The notes below the pieces were generated by a model. That model did no database searches. It was not told where the DNA came from and worked only from the letters and a program-made list of their open reading frames with translations. Shown piece by piece: positions 39,348 through 47,656 of a stretch of DNA of 64,000 bases (position 1 is the first letter of the stretch; the number at the start of each line of letters is the position of its first letter). The stretch covers positions 338,754 through 402,753 of the forward strand of contig NZ_VUOS01000006.1 in NCBI RefSeq assembly GCF_009829325.1. The letters run 5' to 3'. Made by a program: the position numbers and the translations under genes. This DNA comes from Nocardia sp. CY41 (GTDB taxonomy: Bacteria > Actinomycetota > Actinomycetes > Mycobacteriales > Mycobacteriaceae).

Positions 39348-40511
39348 TTGCTGACACAGCCGTTCGCGGACGCCATCGCCGCCGCCGAGCAGATCATCAC
39401 CGGAGCCGCGCACATCCGCACCGAACAGGACCTCGTCGAGGGCTACGACTATCTGGCGGGCAGCATCCGCGCGTCGTTGCAGATGGCCTGGGCCTATGAG
39501 CTGGACTTCCCGTTCTTCGTCATGTCCACCGGGCCGTACACCAAGATGGGCCTGGACAACCCCGACACCCTCTACTACCACTCCTATCTACGGCCGGACG
39601 CGGAATACGTGGTGACCGGCACCCGCGGCACCACCCGCGACCTGAGCTTCCAGGTGCTCAACGGCAACTACTCGCCGGTGGACGTGCCCGACAGCCTCAC
39701 CGCCTTCGACGACCGCGAGCTCGACATCCGGCCGGACGGCACCTATGAGATCCGATTCGGACCGGGCGAGGCGGGTCCCGGCTACGTCCACCTCGGCGCC
39801 GACGCGGCGATGCTCGTGGTGCGTGAAGTGCACAGCGATTGGGCGACCGAGAAGGCGGGCACGATCCGCATCCAGCGCGTGGACCGGATCGGCGACGCGC
39901 CGCCGCCGCCGACCAAGGACCTGCTGGCCAAGCGGTACGGCGTGGCGGGCAAGATGCTCGTGTCGCGGTTGCAGACCTTCCTCGCCTTCCCGGAGTGGTT
40001 CTATCTGAACCTGCCGGTGAACACGCTGACCGAGCCGAGGCAGACCCCGGGCGGGCTCAGCACCCAGTTCTCCTCGGTGGGGCACTACGAGCTGGACGAC
40101 GACCAGGCGATGATCATCACGGTGCCCAAATCCGACGCGCCCTACCAGGGCTTCCAGCTGGGCAGCATGTGGTACCTGTCGCTGGACTACATCAACCACC
40201 AGACCAGCCTCACCGCCGACCAGGCGCACGTGGACCCGGACGGGATGATCCGGCTGGTGGTCAGCGAGCGCGACCCGGGGCTGGCGAACTGGATCGAGCG
40301 CACCGGGCACGCCAGGGGCTACCTGCAGTTCCGCTGGCAGCGGCTGTCGCGGGAGATGAAGCCCGACGACGGGCCGACCGTGGAGCTGGTCTCCGTCGCC
40401 GATCTGCCGGATCGCCTGCCGTTCTACGACCAGGCCCGGGTCACGCCGCAGCAGTGGCGCGACCGGATCGCGGCCAGGCAGGTCGCCGTCGCGGAGAGGA
40501 TGCTCGGCTGA
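39348..40511 (+). CDS. Rv3531c-like protein of the sterol regulon (DUF1214-related)
   Basis: 387 aa, cytosolic. Begins LTQPFADAIAAAEQIITGAAHIRTEQDLVEGYDYLAGSIRAS and continues FFVMSTGPYTKMGLDNPDTLYYHSYLRPDAEYVVTGTRGTTRDLSFQVLNGNY, like actinobacterial DUF1214-containing proteins. Size and gene order match mycobacterial Rv3531c, a member of the KstR regulon as I remember it; biochemical role unknown. TTG 39348 is chosen because GGAGAGAG precedes it and the 19-bp palindrome then lies upstream; GTG 39315, inside the palindrome, is the alternative. Its stop overlaps the SDR ATG. Confidence 0.75.
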   Translation: MLTQPFADAIAAAEQIITGAAHIRTEQDLVEGYDYLAGSIRASLQMAWAYELDFPFFVMSTGPYTKMGLDNPDTLYYHSYLRPDAEYVVTGTRGTTRDLSFQVLNGNYSPVDVPDSLTAFDDRELDIRPDGTYEIRFGPGEAGPGYVHLGADAAMLVVREVHSDWATEKAGTIRIQRVDRIGDAPPPPTKDLLAKRYGVAGKMLVSRLQTFLAFPEWFYLNLPVNTLTEPRQTPGGLSTQFSSVGHYELDDDQAMIITVPKSDAPYQGFQLGSMWYLSLDYINHQTSLTADQAHVDPDGMIRLVVSERDPGLANWIERTGHARGYLQFRWQRLSREMKPDDGPTVELVSVADLPDRLPFYDQARVTPQQWRDRIAARQVAVAERMLG

Positions 40512-41287
40512 TGTTGTTGCAGGACAAAGTAGTCGTCGTCTCCGGTGTCGGGCCGGGGCTGGGACGCGCGATCGCCGTGCAGAGCGCGAAGGCGGGCGCG
40601 GACGTGGTGCTGGCCTCCCGGACCGAGTCGCGGCTGACCGAGGTGGCCGAGGAGATCACCGAACTCGGCAGGCGCGCGGTGGTCGTGCCGACCGACATCG
40701 ACGACGAGGCGGCAGCCGCCAACCTGGTGGAGACGGCGCACAGCGCGTTCGGCAAGGTCGACACGCTGGTGAACAATGCCTTCGCCATCCCGCCCATCGT
40801 GGATCTCGCCGACGTCGATCTGGATCAGGTGCGCGCGGGTTTCGAGACGAACGTGCTCGCCGCGTTGCGTCTGACCCGGCTGTTCGTCCCCGCGCTGACC
40901 GAGAGCAAGGGCTCGGTGGTGATGATCAACTCGGCGGTGCTGCACCACTCCCGGCGGACTTTCGGGCCGTACAAGATGGCCAAGGCCAGCCTGCTCGCGC
41001 TGGCCCAGAGCCTGGCCACCGAACTGGGCCCGAAGGGCATCCGGGTGAATTCGGTGGCCCCCGGCTACATCTGGGCCGACAACCTGAAGTGGTACTTCAA
41101 CTACCTGGCGCAGCAGCGGGGGATCACCCCCGAGGAGGTCTACGCCGAGACCGCGAAGACCACCGACCTGCGCAAGCTGCCCGAACCCGACGAGATCGCC
41201 GACGCGGTCGTGTTCTTCGCGTCCGCCATGGCGCGCGCGATCACCGGCGCGTGCCTGGACGTCAACGCCGGCGAATTCCACCACTAG
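40511..41287 (+). CDS. SDR oxidoreductase, Rv3530c-like
   Basis: 258 aa classical SDR: VVVVSGVGPGLGRAIAVQSAKAGADVVLASR (cofactor motif in the GxGPGLG variant), LVNNAFAIPP in the NNAG position, MINSAVLHHSRRTFGPYKMAKAS with the catalytic Ser and YxxxK, and VNSVAPGYIWADNLKWYF. In M. tuberculosis the homologous Rv3530c sits between Rv3531c and Rv3529c in the cholesterol regulon. Probably oxidises or reduces a hydroxyl or keto group on a steroid or side-chain intermediate. Coupled to the preceding gene by TGATG. Confidence 0.85.
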   Translation: MLLQDKVVVVSGVGPGLGRAIAVQSAKAGADVVLASRTESRLTEVAEEITELGRRAVVVPTDIDDEAAAANLVETAHSAFGKVDTLVNNAFAIPPIVDLADVDLDQVRAGFETNVLAALRLTRLFVPALTESKGSVVMINSAVLHHSRRTFGPYKMAKASLLALAQSLATELGPKGIRVNSVAPGYIWADNLKWYFNYLAQQRGITPEEVYAETAKTTDLRKLPEPDEIADAVVFFASAMARAITGACLDVNAGEFHH

Positions 41288-41290
41288 GAG

Positions 41291-42460
41291 ATGACCGTGA
41301 TCGGTAGGGACGACGTCGGAACCATCGACGACCTGCACGCTTCGGCCACGAAGGTGGTCGGGCTGGACGACTTCGGCACCGACGACTACCGCGAGGGACT
41401 CGGGGTGCTGCTGGAATCCTATGCCAAGGACGCCGAACTGACCCCGTTCGGCAACAAGGTGAATCGCGCCTTCCTGCGCGGCGCTTTGATCGCCCGGTTG
41501 CTCAGCGAGTCCGCCTGGCGGCAGTTTCCGGAGCACGCCGACGTGGCGATCGAACGTCCGATCTTCGTGACCGGGCTGCCGCGCTCGGGCACGACGGCGG
41601 TGCACCGCCTGCTCAACGCCGACCCGGCGCACCAGGGGCTGGAGATGTGGCTGACCGAGATGCCGCAACCGCGCCCGCCGCGTGAGACCTGGGCGAGCAA
41701 CCCGGTGTATCAGCGGCTCGCGGCCGCCTACGACAAGCACCACGTGGAGCATCCGGAATTCATGGGCGTCCACCACATCTCGGCCGATCAGGTCGAGGAG
41801 TGCTGGCAGTTGCTGCGGCAATCGGCCATGTCGGTGTCCTACGAGTGTCTGGCCTACCTGCCCACCTATTCCGAGTGGCTGCGCGACCGGGACTGGACGC
41901 CCGCCTACCGCAGGCACCGGCGCAACCTCCAGTTGATCGGGCTGCCGGACGCGCAGAAGCGATGGGTGCTGAAGAATCCGAGCCACTTGTTCGCGCTGGA
42001 CGCCATCTTCGAGGTCTATCCGGACGCGCTGATCATCCAGATGCACCGCGATCCGCGCACCATCATCGCGTCGGTGTGCAGCTTGAACGAGCAGGCGACG
42101 GCGGGCTGGTCGGAGAAGTTCCGCGGACCGGTGGTCGGCGCGACGCAGCTGGATCTGTGGGCGCGCGGCGCGGAGCGGTTCCTCGTCGACCGCAAGCGCC
42201 ACGACGCGGCGCAGTTCTGCGACGTCGACTACGACGAGTTCGTCGCCGACCCGATCGGCACGGTGGAGTCGATCTACCGGCACTTCGGGCTGCCGCTGAC
42301 CGGTGAGGCGAGCGCGGCGATGACCGCGTTGCACGCGGAGAGCACCTCGGGCGCCGCGCGTCCGGCGCACCGCTACACCCTCGACGATTTCGGGCTGACG
42401 GCCGAGCAGGTGGACGCCCGATTCGGCGCGTACCGGGAAGCGAATTTCCCGGGGCGGTGA
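41291..42460 (+). CDS. Sulfotransferase-family protein, Rv3529c-like
   Basis: 389 aa. The PAPS 5'-phosphosulfate loop is IFVTGLPRSGTTAVHRLLNADP at residues ~93-114; the 3'-phosphate-binding region is WVLKNPSHLFALDAIFEVYPDALIIQMHRDPRTIIASVCSL. This is the Sulfotransfer_3 fold, ~390 aa as in Rv3529c. The acceptor is unknown; a sterol or CoA-bound intermediate is a guess from the regulon. ATG 41291 follows TAGGAG directly after the SDR stop. The PAPS donor would come from cysD/cysNC on the other side of the shared KstR box. Confidence 0.85.
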   Translation: MTVIGRDDVGTIDDLHASATKVVGLDDFGTDDYREGLGVLLESYAKDAELTPFGNKVNRAFLRGALIARLLSESAWRQFPEHADVAIERPIFVTGLPRSGTTAVHRLLNADPAHQGLEMWLTEMPQPRPPRETWASNPVYQRLAAAYDKHHVEHPEFMGVHHISADQVEECWQLLRQSAMSVSYECLAYLPTYSEWLRDRDWTPAYRRHRRNLQLIGLPDAQKRWVLKNPSHLFALDAIFEVYPDALIIQMHRDPRTIIASVCSLNEQATAGWSEKFRGPVVGATQLDLWARGAERFLVDRKRHDAAQFCDVDYDEFVADPIGTVESIYRHFGLPLTGEASAAMTALHAESTSGAARPAHRYTLDDFGLTAEQVDARFGAYREANFPGR

Positions 42461-42956
42461 TGGGTCCCGCGCTCGCCGGTCGCAAGTGCGCCGGCGAGCA
42501 CCGGGCTGCCCTGGCGGCGAAGGCATTTCACGCGCGATTGCATCGAGTGCAGGCGCGGCCGCCCCGTTTCGTGAGCGCCTCGCCTACCAGCGGTTACTCG
42601 ATCAACGCGAAACAGCCCGCTCTGTCGGGCATTCCGTGCAGTCGTGCACCTTGTGCCGTTCCCGAGGTGCTCAGCGCAGAAGGCGGCCGCCGCGAATCGA
42701 TGGCGTATAGTCCTTGTCTCGCAGGCGCACTCGCGCGCGATCTCGAACCAGGTGTTTCACGGAGCACCGACAGCGGATGCTCGTGCACGCCGAGGGAAGG
42801 CGGAGCGGAGAGCAAACCGGCGGCGGGGCATGCGCCCAGCCAGCCGCCATTGGGCTCACACGCGTGCCGCGTTCCGACTCGACGCCATCGATCGAACTCC
42901 AGCGGCCGAGGCGCCGGACCGGCCGATGCTCTTGGTTCGGGGGCGAGCGCCGTGGG
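42461..42956. other. Intergenic stretch, nothing recognised
   Basis: About 495 bases between the sulfotransferase gene and the convergent thioesterase gene. Short open frames occur on both strands but show no family motif, no tRNA-like fold and no good hairpin. Confidence 0.4.
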
Positions 42957-43634
42957 TCAGGGCTGCCCCGGCCTGAGCACGATGAACAGGCCGTTGGCCT
43001 CCGCGCACAGCCGGTCGCCGTCGTGCAGGGTGGCCCGCACGTAGACCTTGCGCCCCTCCTGCCGTTCGGCCCACGCCCGCACCTTCAGCTCGGTGTTCAG
43101 CGGCGTGATCGAGCGGTAGTCCACGGTGAGCGACGCCGTCCTGGTCACCGAGCCCGAACGCACCGCCGCCGCCATGCCGAGCAGGTCGTCGAAGGCGATG
43201 GCGATCTGGCCGCCGTGAGCGGCGCTGTTGCCGCCGAGGTGGAACGTGCGGAAGGTGAGGCGCGCGTCCACGCCCTGCTCCGGGTCGACGTGATCGATCA
43301 AGAACGGCGGCAGGGTGATGTTGCCGCGGGCAGGCAGGTCGAAGCGGGTCCAGTTGGGCGTCGACCACTCGTCCACCCGGGCGGCGTCGAGCTTGTCGTT
43401 CAGTTCTTTCAGAATGCCGATCGCCTCCACCGCCAGCTCGTCGGAGGGCGAGGCCAGCCGGACCCGGTCCATCAGGCCGCGCACCTGCTCGATGAACTGC
43501 CCGTAGTGCGGCCCGCCGCGGGAGATGTCGTCTTTGGCGGCCTCGTGGGCGGCGATCAACTCGGTCATCGGCCGGAACCCGCCCTCGTGGTGCTCCTTGC
43601 TCGGCAGCGAGTCGCCGGCCTGCGGTTCGTTCAT
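42957..43634 (-). CDS. Hotdog-fold thioesterase (PaaI/4HBT-like)
   Basis: 225 aa. The first ~110 residues are helical (RGLMDRVRLASPSDELAVEAIGILKELNDKLD). The C-terminal hotdog domain carries FHLGGNSAAHGGQIAIAFDDLLGMAAA, where the HGG motif and the following Asp are active-site features, then LTVDYRSITPLNTELKVRAWAERQEGRKVYVRATLHDGDRLCAEANGLFIVL. It probably hydrolyses an acyl-CoA thioester. Its proximity to the sterol operon suits CoA-thioester clearance, but it is separated by ~500 bp and convergent. Confidence 0.85.
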   Translation of the reverse strand: MNEPQAGDSLPSKEHHEGGFRPMTELIAAHEAAKDDISRGGPHYGQFIEQVRGLMDRVRLASPSDELAVEAIGILKELNDKLDAARVDEWSTPNWTRFDLPARGNITLPPFLIDHVDPEQGVDARLTFRTFHLGGNSAAHGGQIAIAFDDLLGMAAAVRSGSVTRTASLTVDYRSITPLNTELKVRAWAERQEGRKVYVRATLHDGDRLCAEANGLFIVLRPGQP

Positions 43635-43827
43635 AAGAACAAGTTATCGGTTGCCCGCTGAATGCTCGCCGCGCGGGTGCTGTGTCCGTCGTCACCGACC
43701 GTCACCGCCTAGGCTGGGGCGCGACCGGATATCGCCTGCTCCCGGGCGGCACCGGCACGGTTCCGGCGGCCGGACGCGCAATCCGGCTGCGGGCGACCTC
43801 TGACCGTTTCGGCTGGCGAAAGGCTCT

Positions 43828-44484
43828 GTGCGCATGGGTATCACCGCGGTCGTGTTCGATATGGACGGCGTGCTGATCGATTCCGAGCCGGTCTGGGAGG
43901 CGGTGCGGCGAGGCTACGTCGCGGAGAAAGGTGGCCGTTGGCTGCCCGACACCCAGCAGCGGCTGATGGGGATGAGCACCGGTGAGTGGTCGGCCTATCT
44001 CAGCGGCGAACTCGGGGTCGGCGAGTCGCCGGAGACCGTCGCCCGGGACGTGATCGACCGGATGGCCGAGCGCTACGACGCGGGCGTGCCGCTGCTGCCG
44101 GGCGCGATCGCGGCCGTGCAGCGAATCAGCGAGCAGTGGCCGTTGGGGCTGGCCAGCTCGTCGCCCCGCGCGCTCATCGACACGGTGCTCGGCCGCACGG
44201 GGCTGATCGAGTACTTCTCCGTCACCTTCTCCACCGAGGAGGTCGATCGCGGCAAACCGGCGCCGGACGTCTACGTGACGGTCGCGACGTTCCTGCGTCA
44301 GCGCCCGTCCGACTGCGTGGCCGTGGAGGATTCCAGCAACGGCCTGCGCTCCGCCCACGCGGCGGGGATGCGGGTGATCGCGGCGCCGCGGCCGGAGTAC
44401 CCGCCCGCCGCCGACGCGCTGGCCCTGGCCGCGAAGGTCATCTCCGGCCTCGACGAACTCACGCCTGCGCTGATCACCGGGTGA
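43828..44484 (+). CDS. HAD-superfamily phosphatase (beta-phosphoglucomutase-like)
   Basis: 218 aa HAD subfamily IA enzyme: motif I VVFDMDGVLIDSEPVWE (nucleophile and acid Asp pair), motif II LGLASSSPRALID, motif III Lys in DRGKPAPDVYV, and motif IV VAVEDSSNGLRSAHAAGM. It dephosphorylates or isomerises a small phosphorylated metabolite; the substrate cannot be read. The GTG at 43828 is followed by ATG 43834, which gives MGITAVVFDMDG; either could be the start. Stands alone, convergent with the TetR gene. Confidence 0.87.
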   Translation: MRMGITAVVFDMDGVLIDSEPVWEAVRRGYVAEKGGRWLPDTQQRLMGMSTGEWSAYLSGELGVGESPETVARDVIDRMAERYDAGVPLLPGAIAAVQRISEQWPLGLASSSPRALIDTVLGRTGLIEYFSVTFSTEEVDRGKPAPDVYVTVATFLRQRPSDCVAVEDSSNGLRSAHAAGMRVIAAPRPEYPPAADALALAAKVISGLDELTPALITG

Positions 44485-44492
44485 CTCCTGGG

Positions 44493-45086
44493 TCAGGGGC
44501 GGTAGGAGGTCAGCAGGGTGCGGGCGGCGCCGGTCAGGTCGTCCTCGAGCCAGGCGGGCAGCTCCGGAGCGTTGGCGTGGCGGCGCAGCGCCGCATAGGG
44601 CAGATCGACGATGGCGCGGCTGACCGCATCGATCTCCCGCTCGCCGTCCCGCCCGAACAGGGCATGCGCGATGCGGCGCAGATGGTCGATCAGCGGCGCG
44701 TTCATGGCGGCCAGGGTCGCGTGGAACTCGTCGTCCGGCCCGCCGTCGAGCAAGTCGCGGGGGCGCAATTCGAGCAGGAGTTTGGCGTCGTCGGGTAGTT
44801 CGCGCCCGAACCGCAGAGCCGCTCGGACCATCCCGACGCCCGCCTCCACCGGGTCCGGTTGGTCCGCGGCCGCGAGGGTGCCCTCCTGGAACCGGCGCAG
44901 CGCGCGCAGCCATGCCGCGGTGAGCACGCCGTTGCGGTTGCCGAAGCGGTGGTACAGGGTGCCGACCGGGGCGCCGCTGGCCTCGGCGATGGCCGACACG
45001 CTGGCCGCGCGGGGTCCCTCTGCGAGCACGAGGGTGCGCGCTGCGTCGAGGATCACGTCGGTGTCGTGCTTGCGGGGTGGCGCCAT
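44493..45086 (-). CDS. TetR-family transcriptional regulator
   Basis: 197 aa. The HTH reads VILDAARTLVLAEGPRAASVSAIAEASGAPVGTLYHRFGNRNGVLTAAWL, followed by a helical ligand domain (DDAKLLLELRPRDLLDGGPDDEFHATLAAMN). Divergent from the two SRPBCC-type genes with 21 nt between start codons. A perfect 10-bp palindrome, GTACTAGTAC (45087-45096), abuts its ATG. It very probably represses itself and the 45108-45970 pair. Confidence 0.87.
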   Translation of the reverse strand: MAPPRKHDTDVILDAARTLVLAEGPRAASVSAIAEASGAPVGTLYHRFGNRNGVLTAAWLRALRRFQEGTLAAADQPDPVEAGVGMVRAALRFGRELPDDAKLLLELRPRDLLDGGPDDEFHATLAAMNAPLIDHLRRIAHALFGRDGEREIDAVSRAIVDLPYAALRRHANAPELPAWLEDDLTGAARTLLTSYRP

Positions 45087-45126
45087 GTACTAGTACGTTC
45101 CTTCTATATGGAGCGTTTGTCCTATA
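45087..45126. promoter_or_regulatory. Compact divergent control region of the TetR/SRPBCC pair
   Basis: GTACTAGTAC (45087-45096) touches the TetR ATG. An imperfect inverted repeat CTATATGGA (45104-45112) ... TCCTATATAG (45120-45129) overlaps the ATG at 45108. Such overlap with both starts leaves no room for normal leaders, so transcripts are probably leaderless or start inside the palindromes. Confidence 0.5.
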
Positions 45127-45473
45127 TAGATGAGCATGCCAGATCGATCGACGCGAACCGCGACCGGGCGTGGAAAGCGATGCTGAAAGTCGTCTGTCAC
45201 GACCCGCACGAGCCGTCACCGCCGAGCGGGTTCGTCATCGATTCCGTCGCGGAACCGCACCGTTTGGCGCTGCACGGACAGCACTGGTTCTCGAAGTACG
45301 CGCTGATCTTCGAATTGGACGAGGAGGGGCCGAGCCGGACCCGCGTCCGCGCCCGCAGTTACGGCGACTTTCCCGGGCTCCACGGGCGGATCTACCGTGC
45401 GCTGGTAGTGGGAACGGGCGGTCACCGCCTGGTCGTGCGCCAGATGCTGCGCCGAATCGCGGCGGCGGCATGA
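45108..45473 (+). CDS. DUF2867/SRPBCC-like small protein
   Basis: 121 aa: HARSIDANRDRAWKAMLKVVCHDPHEPSPPSGFVIDSVAEPHRLALHGQHWFSKYALIFELDEEGPSRTRVRARSYGDFPGLHGRIYRALVVGTGGHRLVVRQMLRRI. It fits the DUF2867-type helix-grip fold (hydrophobic pocket; RxxYxxLxxGTGGHxxxxxxxLxxI end). The start ATG 45108 lies in the TetR control region. Its stop overlaps the next ATG (ATGA), so the two pocket proteins are made together, probably in response to the TetR ligand. Confidence 0.75.
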   Translation: MERLSYIDEHARSIDANRDRAWKAMLKVVCHDPHEPSPPSGFVIDSVAEPHRLALHGQHWFSKYALIFELDEEGPSRTRVRARSYGDFPGLHGRIYRALVVGTGGHRLVVRQMLRRIAAAA

Positions 45474-45970
45474 TCCCCGGGACGGTGTGGGGCGCCACCG
45501 AGGCCGAGCGCGAAGCGCCCCTGCCGTGCGACGACCGGCAGGCCGGCGGTCTGCAGGCCGATCGCGCGATCAGCGTCGACGCGCCGCCCGCTCTCGTCTA
45601 CGCCTGGCTGTGCCAACTGCGCGTCGCTCCCTACAGCTACGACCTGCTGGACAACTTCGGCAAGCCCAGTCCGCGCCGTCGCGACCCGGTACTCACCGAA
45701 CTGGCGGTCGGACAGCGGTTCATGTCCCAGTTCGAGCTCGTCTCGTTCGTTCTGGGCAAGCACATCACTCTGCTCGCGAACAAGGTGTGCGTCACCTACG
45801 CGGTGCGTCCCGAAGGCGCGGGAACCCGGCTCCTGGTCCGGATCCGCTGTAACGCACCGAAATTCGTCGCCGTGGCGCTCGCCCTCGGCGACCTGCTCAT
45901 GATGCGCAAGCAACTGCTGACGCTGAAGGAGCTCGCCGAAGCCGAGCACCGCGCCACCTCGACGGCGTAG
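45470..45970 (+). CDS. SRPBCC/polyketide-cyclase-like protein
   Basis: 166 aa helix-grip protein: DRAISVDAPPALVYAWLCQLRVAPYSYDLLDNFGKPSPRRRDPVLTELAVGQRFM, then VTYAVRPEGAGTRLLVRIRCNAPKF and a long C-terminal helix (ALALGDLLMMRKQLLTLKELAE). SRPBCC proteins bind bulky hydrophobic ligands. Coupled to the DUF2867-like gene by ATGA overlap and probably under the divergent TetR. Confidence 0.8.
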   Translation: MIPGTVWGATEAEREAPLPCDDRQAGGLQADRAISVDAPPALVYAWLCQLRVAPYSYDLLDNFGKPSPRRRDPVLTELAVGQRFMSQFELVSFVLGKHITLLANKVCVTYAVRPEGAGTRLLVRIRCNAPKFVAVALALGDLLMMRKQLLTLKELAEAEHRATSTA

Positions 45971-46211
45971 TTTCGTTCTCGCCGGTCATGTGTCGTGCTG
46001 CCTGATCGTGCCTAGGGCGCGGCCGCTTCGTGGAGCCCGCGCACTCCACGCTCACGGCGGCCCCGGCCGAGTGACCTGCTGGTCTTCGCCCTCACGGTGG
46101 CCGCTGTGATCGTGCTGGTGCGGCGACGACCGTGCTCGCCGGGCGCCGGGTCTGATTCGGCGCGACGGTCCTGCACACGTGGCTGACCGGTGCGGGCCGA
46201 GGCGGTGGCGC

Positions 46212-46709
46212 TCAGCCAAGGCGTTCGACCAGGTCGAATTTTCGTTGTTCGAAGCCCTTCGGCACGGTGTCGCGCACCGAGATCAGAGCGTGCGCCCACG
46301 ATCCGAGGAGGCTGTGGTCGCCCACCGTGCGGCCGGTGTCCGGTGTGGGGTCGGCGGTGAGCAAGGGCAACGGGTGGATGCGATGGCGGGCTTCGTTCTC
46401 CAGCACGGTTGCTTTGTCCACGAAGATCCGCAGGTCGTGATTGAGCAGGTAGCGGCCGACGGCACCGTGTTCCGGCGGAACCAGTTCGGCAACGGAACCA
46501 ACTGTGCGATAGAGATTTTCGCCGATCGACGGCGCACGTGCATCCCGTCCGGCCCAGGTGACCCGGGCCGGCTCGGCGAGCAGTCGTTCGATTCCTTGGA
46601 CCAGGTGGTGGCCGATCCTCGCGTGGGCCATGAGGCGCGCGCCCACGTCCACGTAACCGAGCACGAGGTGGTCGTCGGTGCGCAGTACTGCCCGATAGAG
46701 CTGCCACAC
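46212..46709 (-). CDS. Hypothetical protein
   Basis: 165 aa, no family recognised: WQLYRAVLRTDDHLVLGYVDVGARLMAHARIGHHLVQGIERLLAEPARVTWAGRDARAPSIGENLYRTVGSVAEL followed by NHDLRIFVDKATVLENEARHRIHPLPLL. A single soluble alpha/beta-looking domain without signal or membrane segment. GTG 46709 is preceded by GAAGGGA at 10 nt. Flanked by non-coding stretches, so it is isolated. Codon-position GC looks like its neighbours, which favours a real gene. Confidence 0.5.
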   Translation of the reverse strand: MWQLYRAVLRTDDHLVLGYVDVGARLMAHARIGHHLVQGIERLLAEPARVTWAGRDARAPSIGENLYRTVGSVAELVPPEHGAVGRYLLNHDLRIFVDKATVLENEARHRIHPLPLLTADPTPDTGRTVGDHSLLGSWAHALISVRDTVPKGFEQRKFDLVERLG

Positions 46710-46849
46710 GTAGCCGTATTCCCTTCGGTGATAGACGATTTCGTTGCATGCTCACACGGGAATGCGGTGTGGCGATTACAGCGGCGTTACCACCGTGGTG
46801 CGGTCGAGTCGGAGGGAAGTCGTGGCGCACAGCGCAACTCGACGTGGGT

Positions 46850-47656
46850 CTACTCCGGCCAGGCGGAAAGTTTGCGGGCCGCTCGCGCGGTCCAGCGACC
46901 GTCGTCGTGCCGGACCTCCACCGGGTGTGCGAAGGTGGCGGTGACGTTCTCGGTGGTGATCGTGTCGGGAGCGGGGCCCGTCGCGACGGTGTGACCCTCC
47001 GCGATCAGCAACGCGTGCGTCGTCGTGCTGGGCAGTTCCTCCAAATGGTGGGTGACCAGGATGGAGGCGACGTCGGGGTGGGTCCGGTCCAGGGTGTCGA
47101 GGGTGTCCAGCAACTGCTCGCGGGCGGCGACGTCCAGCCCGGTGGACGGTTCGTCGAACAACAGCAGCCGCGGTTCGGCGATCAGCGCTCGGGCGATGAG
47201 GGCCCGGCCGCGCTCGCCCTGGCTCAGCGTGGGCCAGACCTCCTTCGCCTTCCCGGTGAGGCCCACGGTGTCGATCATCGCGTCGGCCCGGTCGAGCTGG
47301 TCGGGCGTCGGTGTCCAGCGCATGGGGGTGTCGATCGTCGCGGTGAGGCCGGTCAGCACGACCTCGCGGATGGTCAGTGGGGAGCGCAGCGGGTGGCGTG
47401 GGTTCACCTGACCGATGCCACGGCGCAGCCGCTGCAATTCGACGCGGCCGAGTTCCGCGCCGAGCACCCGGACCGACCCGGACGTGGGAAAGATAACCGC
47501 GCCGCAGAAGCCGAGCAGCGTGCTCTTGCCCGCCCCGTTGGGACCGAGCAGCGCCCAGCGTTCAGCCGCGCGCACGGTCAGCGAGATCCCGTCGATGATC
47601 TTCTTGCCGTCGCGGCGGAACGTCACATCGGTCAGTTCCAGCACCGGATCGGTCAC
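46850..47656 (-). CDS. ABC transporter ATP-binding protein (ModF/YlmA-like)
   Basis: 268 aa ABC ATPase: Walker A LLGPNGAGKSTLLGF, signature TLSQGERGRALIARAL, Walker B LLLFDEPSTGLDVAAREQ, and H-switch ILVTHHLEELPSTTTHALLIAEG. The SQGE signature variant and absence of a nearby permease resemble lone soluble ATPases of the ModF/YlmA kind. GTG 47656 overlaps the stop of the FadR-type gene (GTGA). Partner and substrate unknown. Confidence 0.85.
   Translation of the reverse strand: MTDPVLELTDVTFRRDGKKIIDGISLTVRAAERWALLGPNGAGKSTLLGFCGAVIFPTSGSVRVLGAELGRVELQRLRRGIGQVNPRHPLRSPLTIREVVLTGLTATIDTPMRWTPTPDQLDRADAMIDTVGLTGKAKEVWPTLSQGERGRALIARALIAEPRLLLFDEPSTGLDVAAREQLLDTLDTLDRTHPDVASILVTHHLEELPSTTTHALLIAEGHTVATGPAPDTITTENVTATFAHPVEVRHDDGRWTARAARKLSAWPE

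Noticed and set aside
40424..42526. 700-codon open frame on the minus strand
   Set aside because: It is antisense to the SDR and sulfotransferase genes, which have clear motifs; its own translation is rich in R, H, G and V with no domain. High GC creates long antisense frames.
42486..42710. 74-codon open frame after the sulfotransferase gene
   Set aside because: No motif, no ribosome site and no matching neighbour; left as non-coding.
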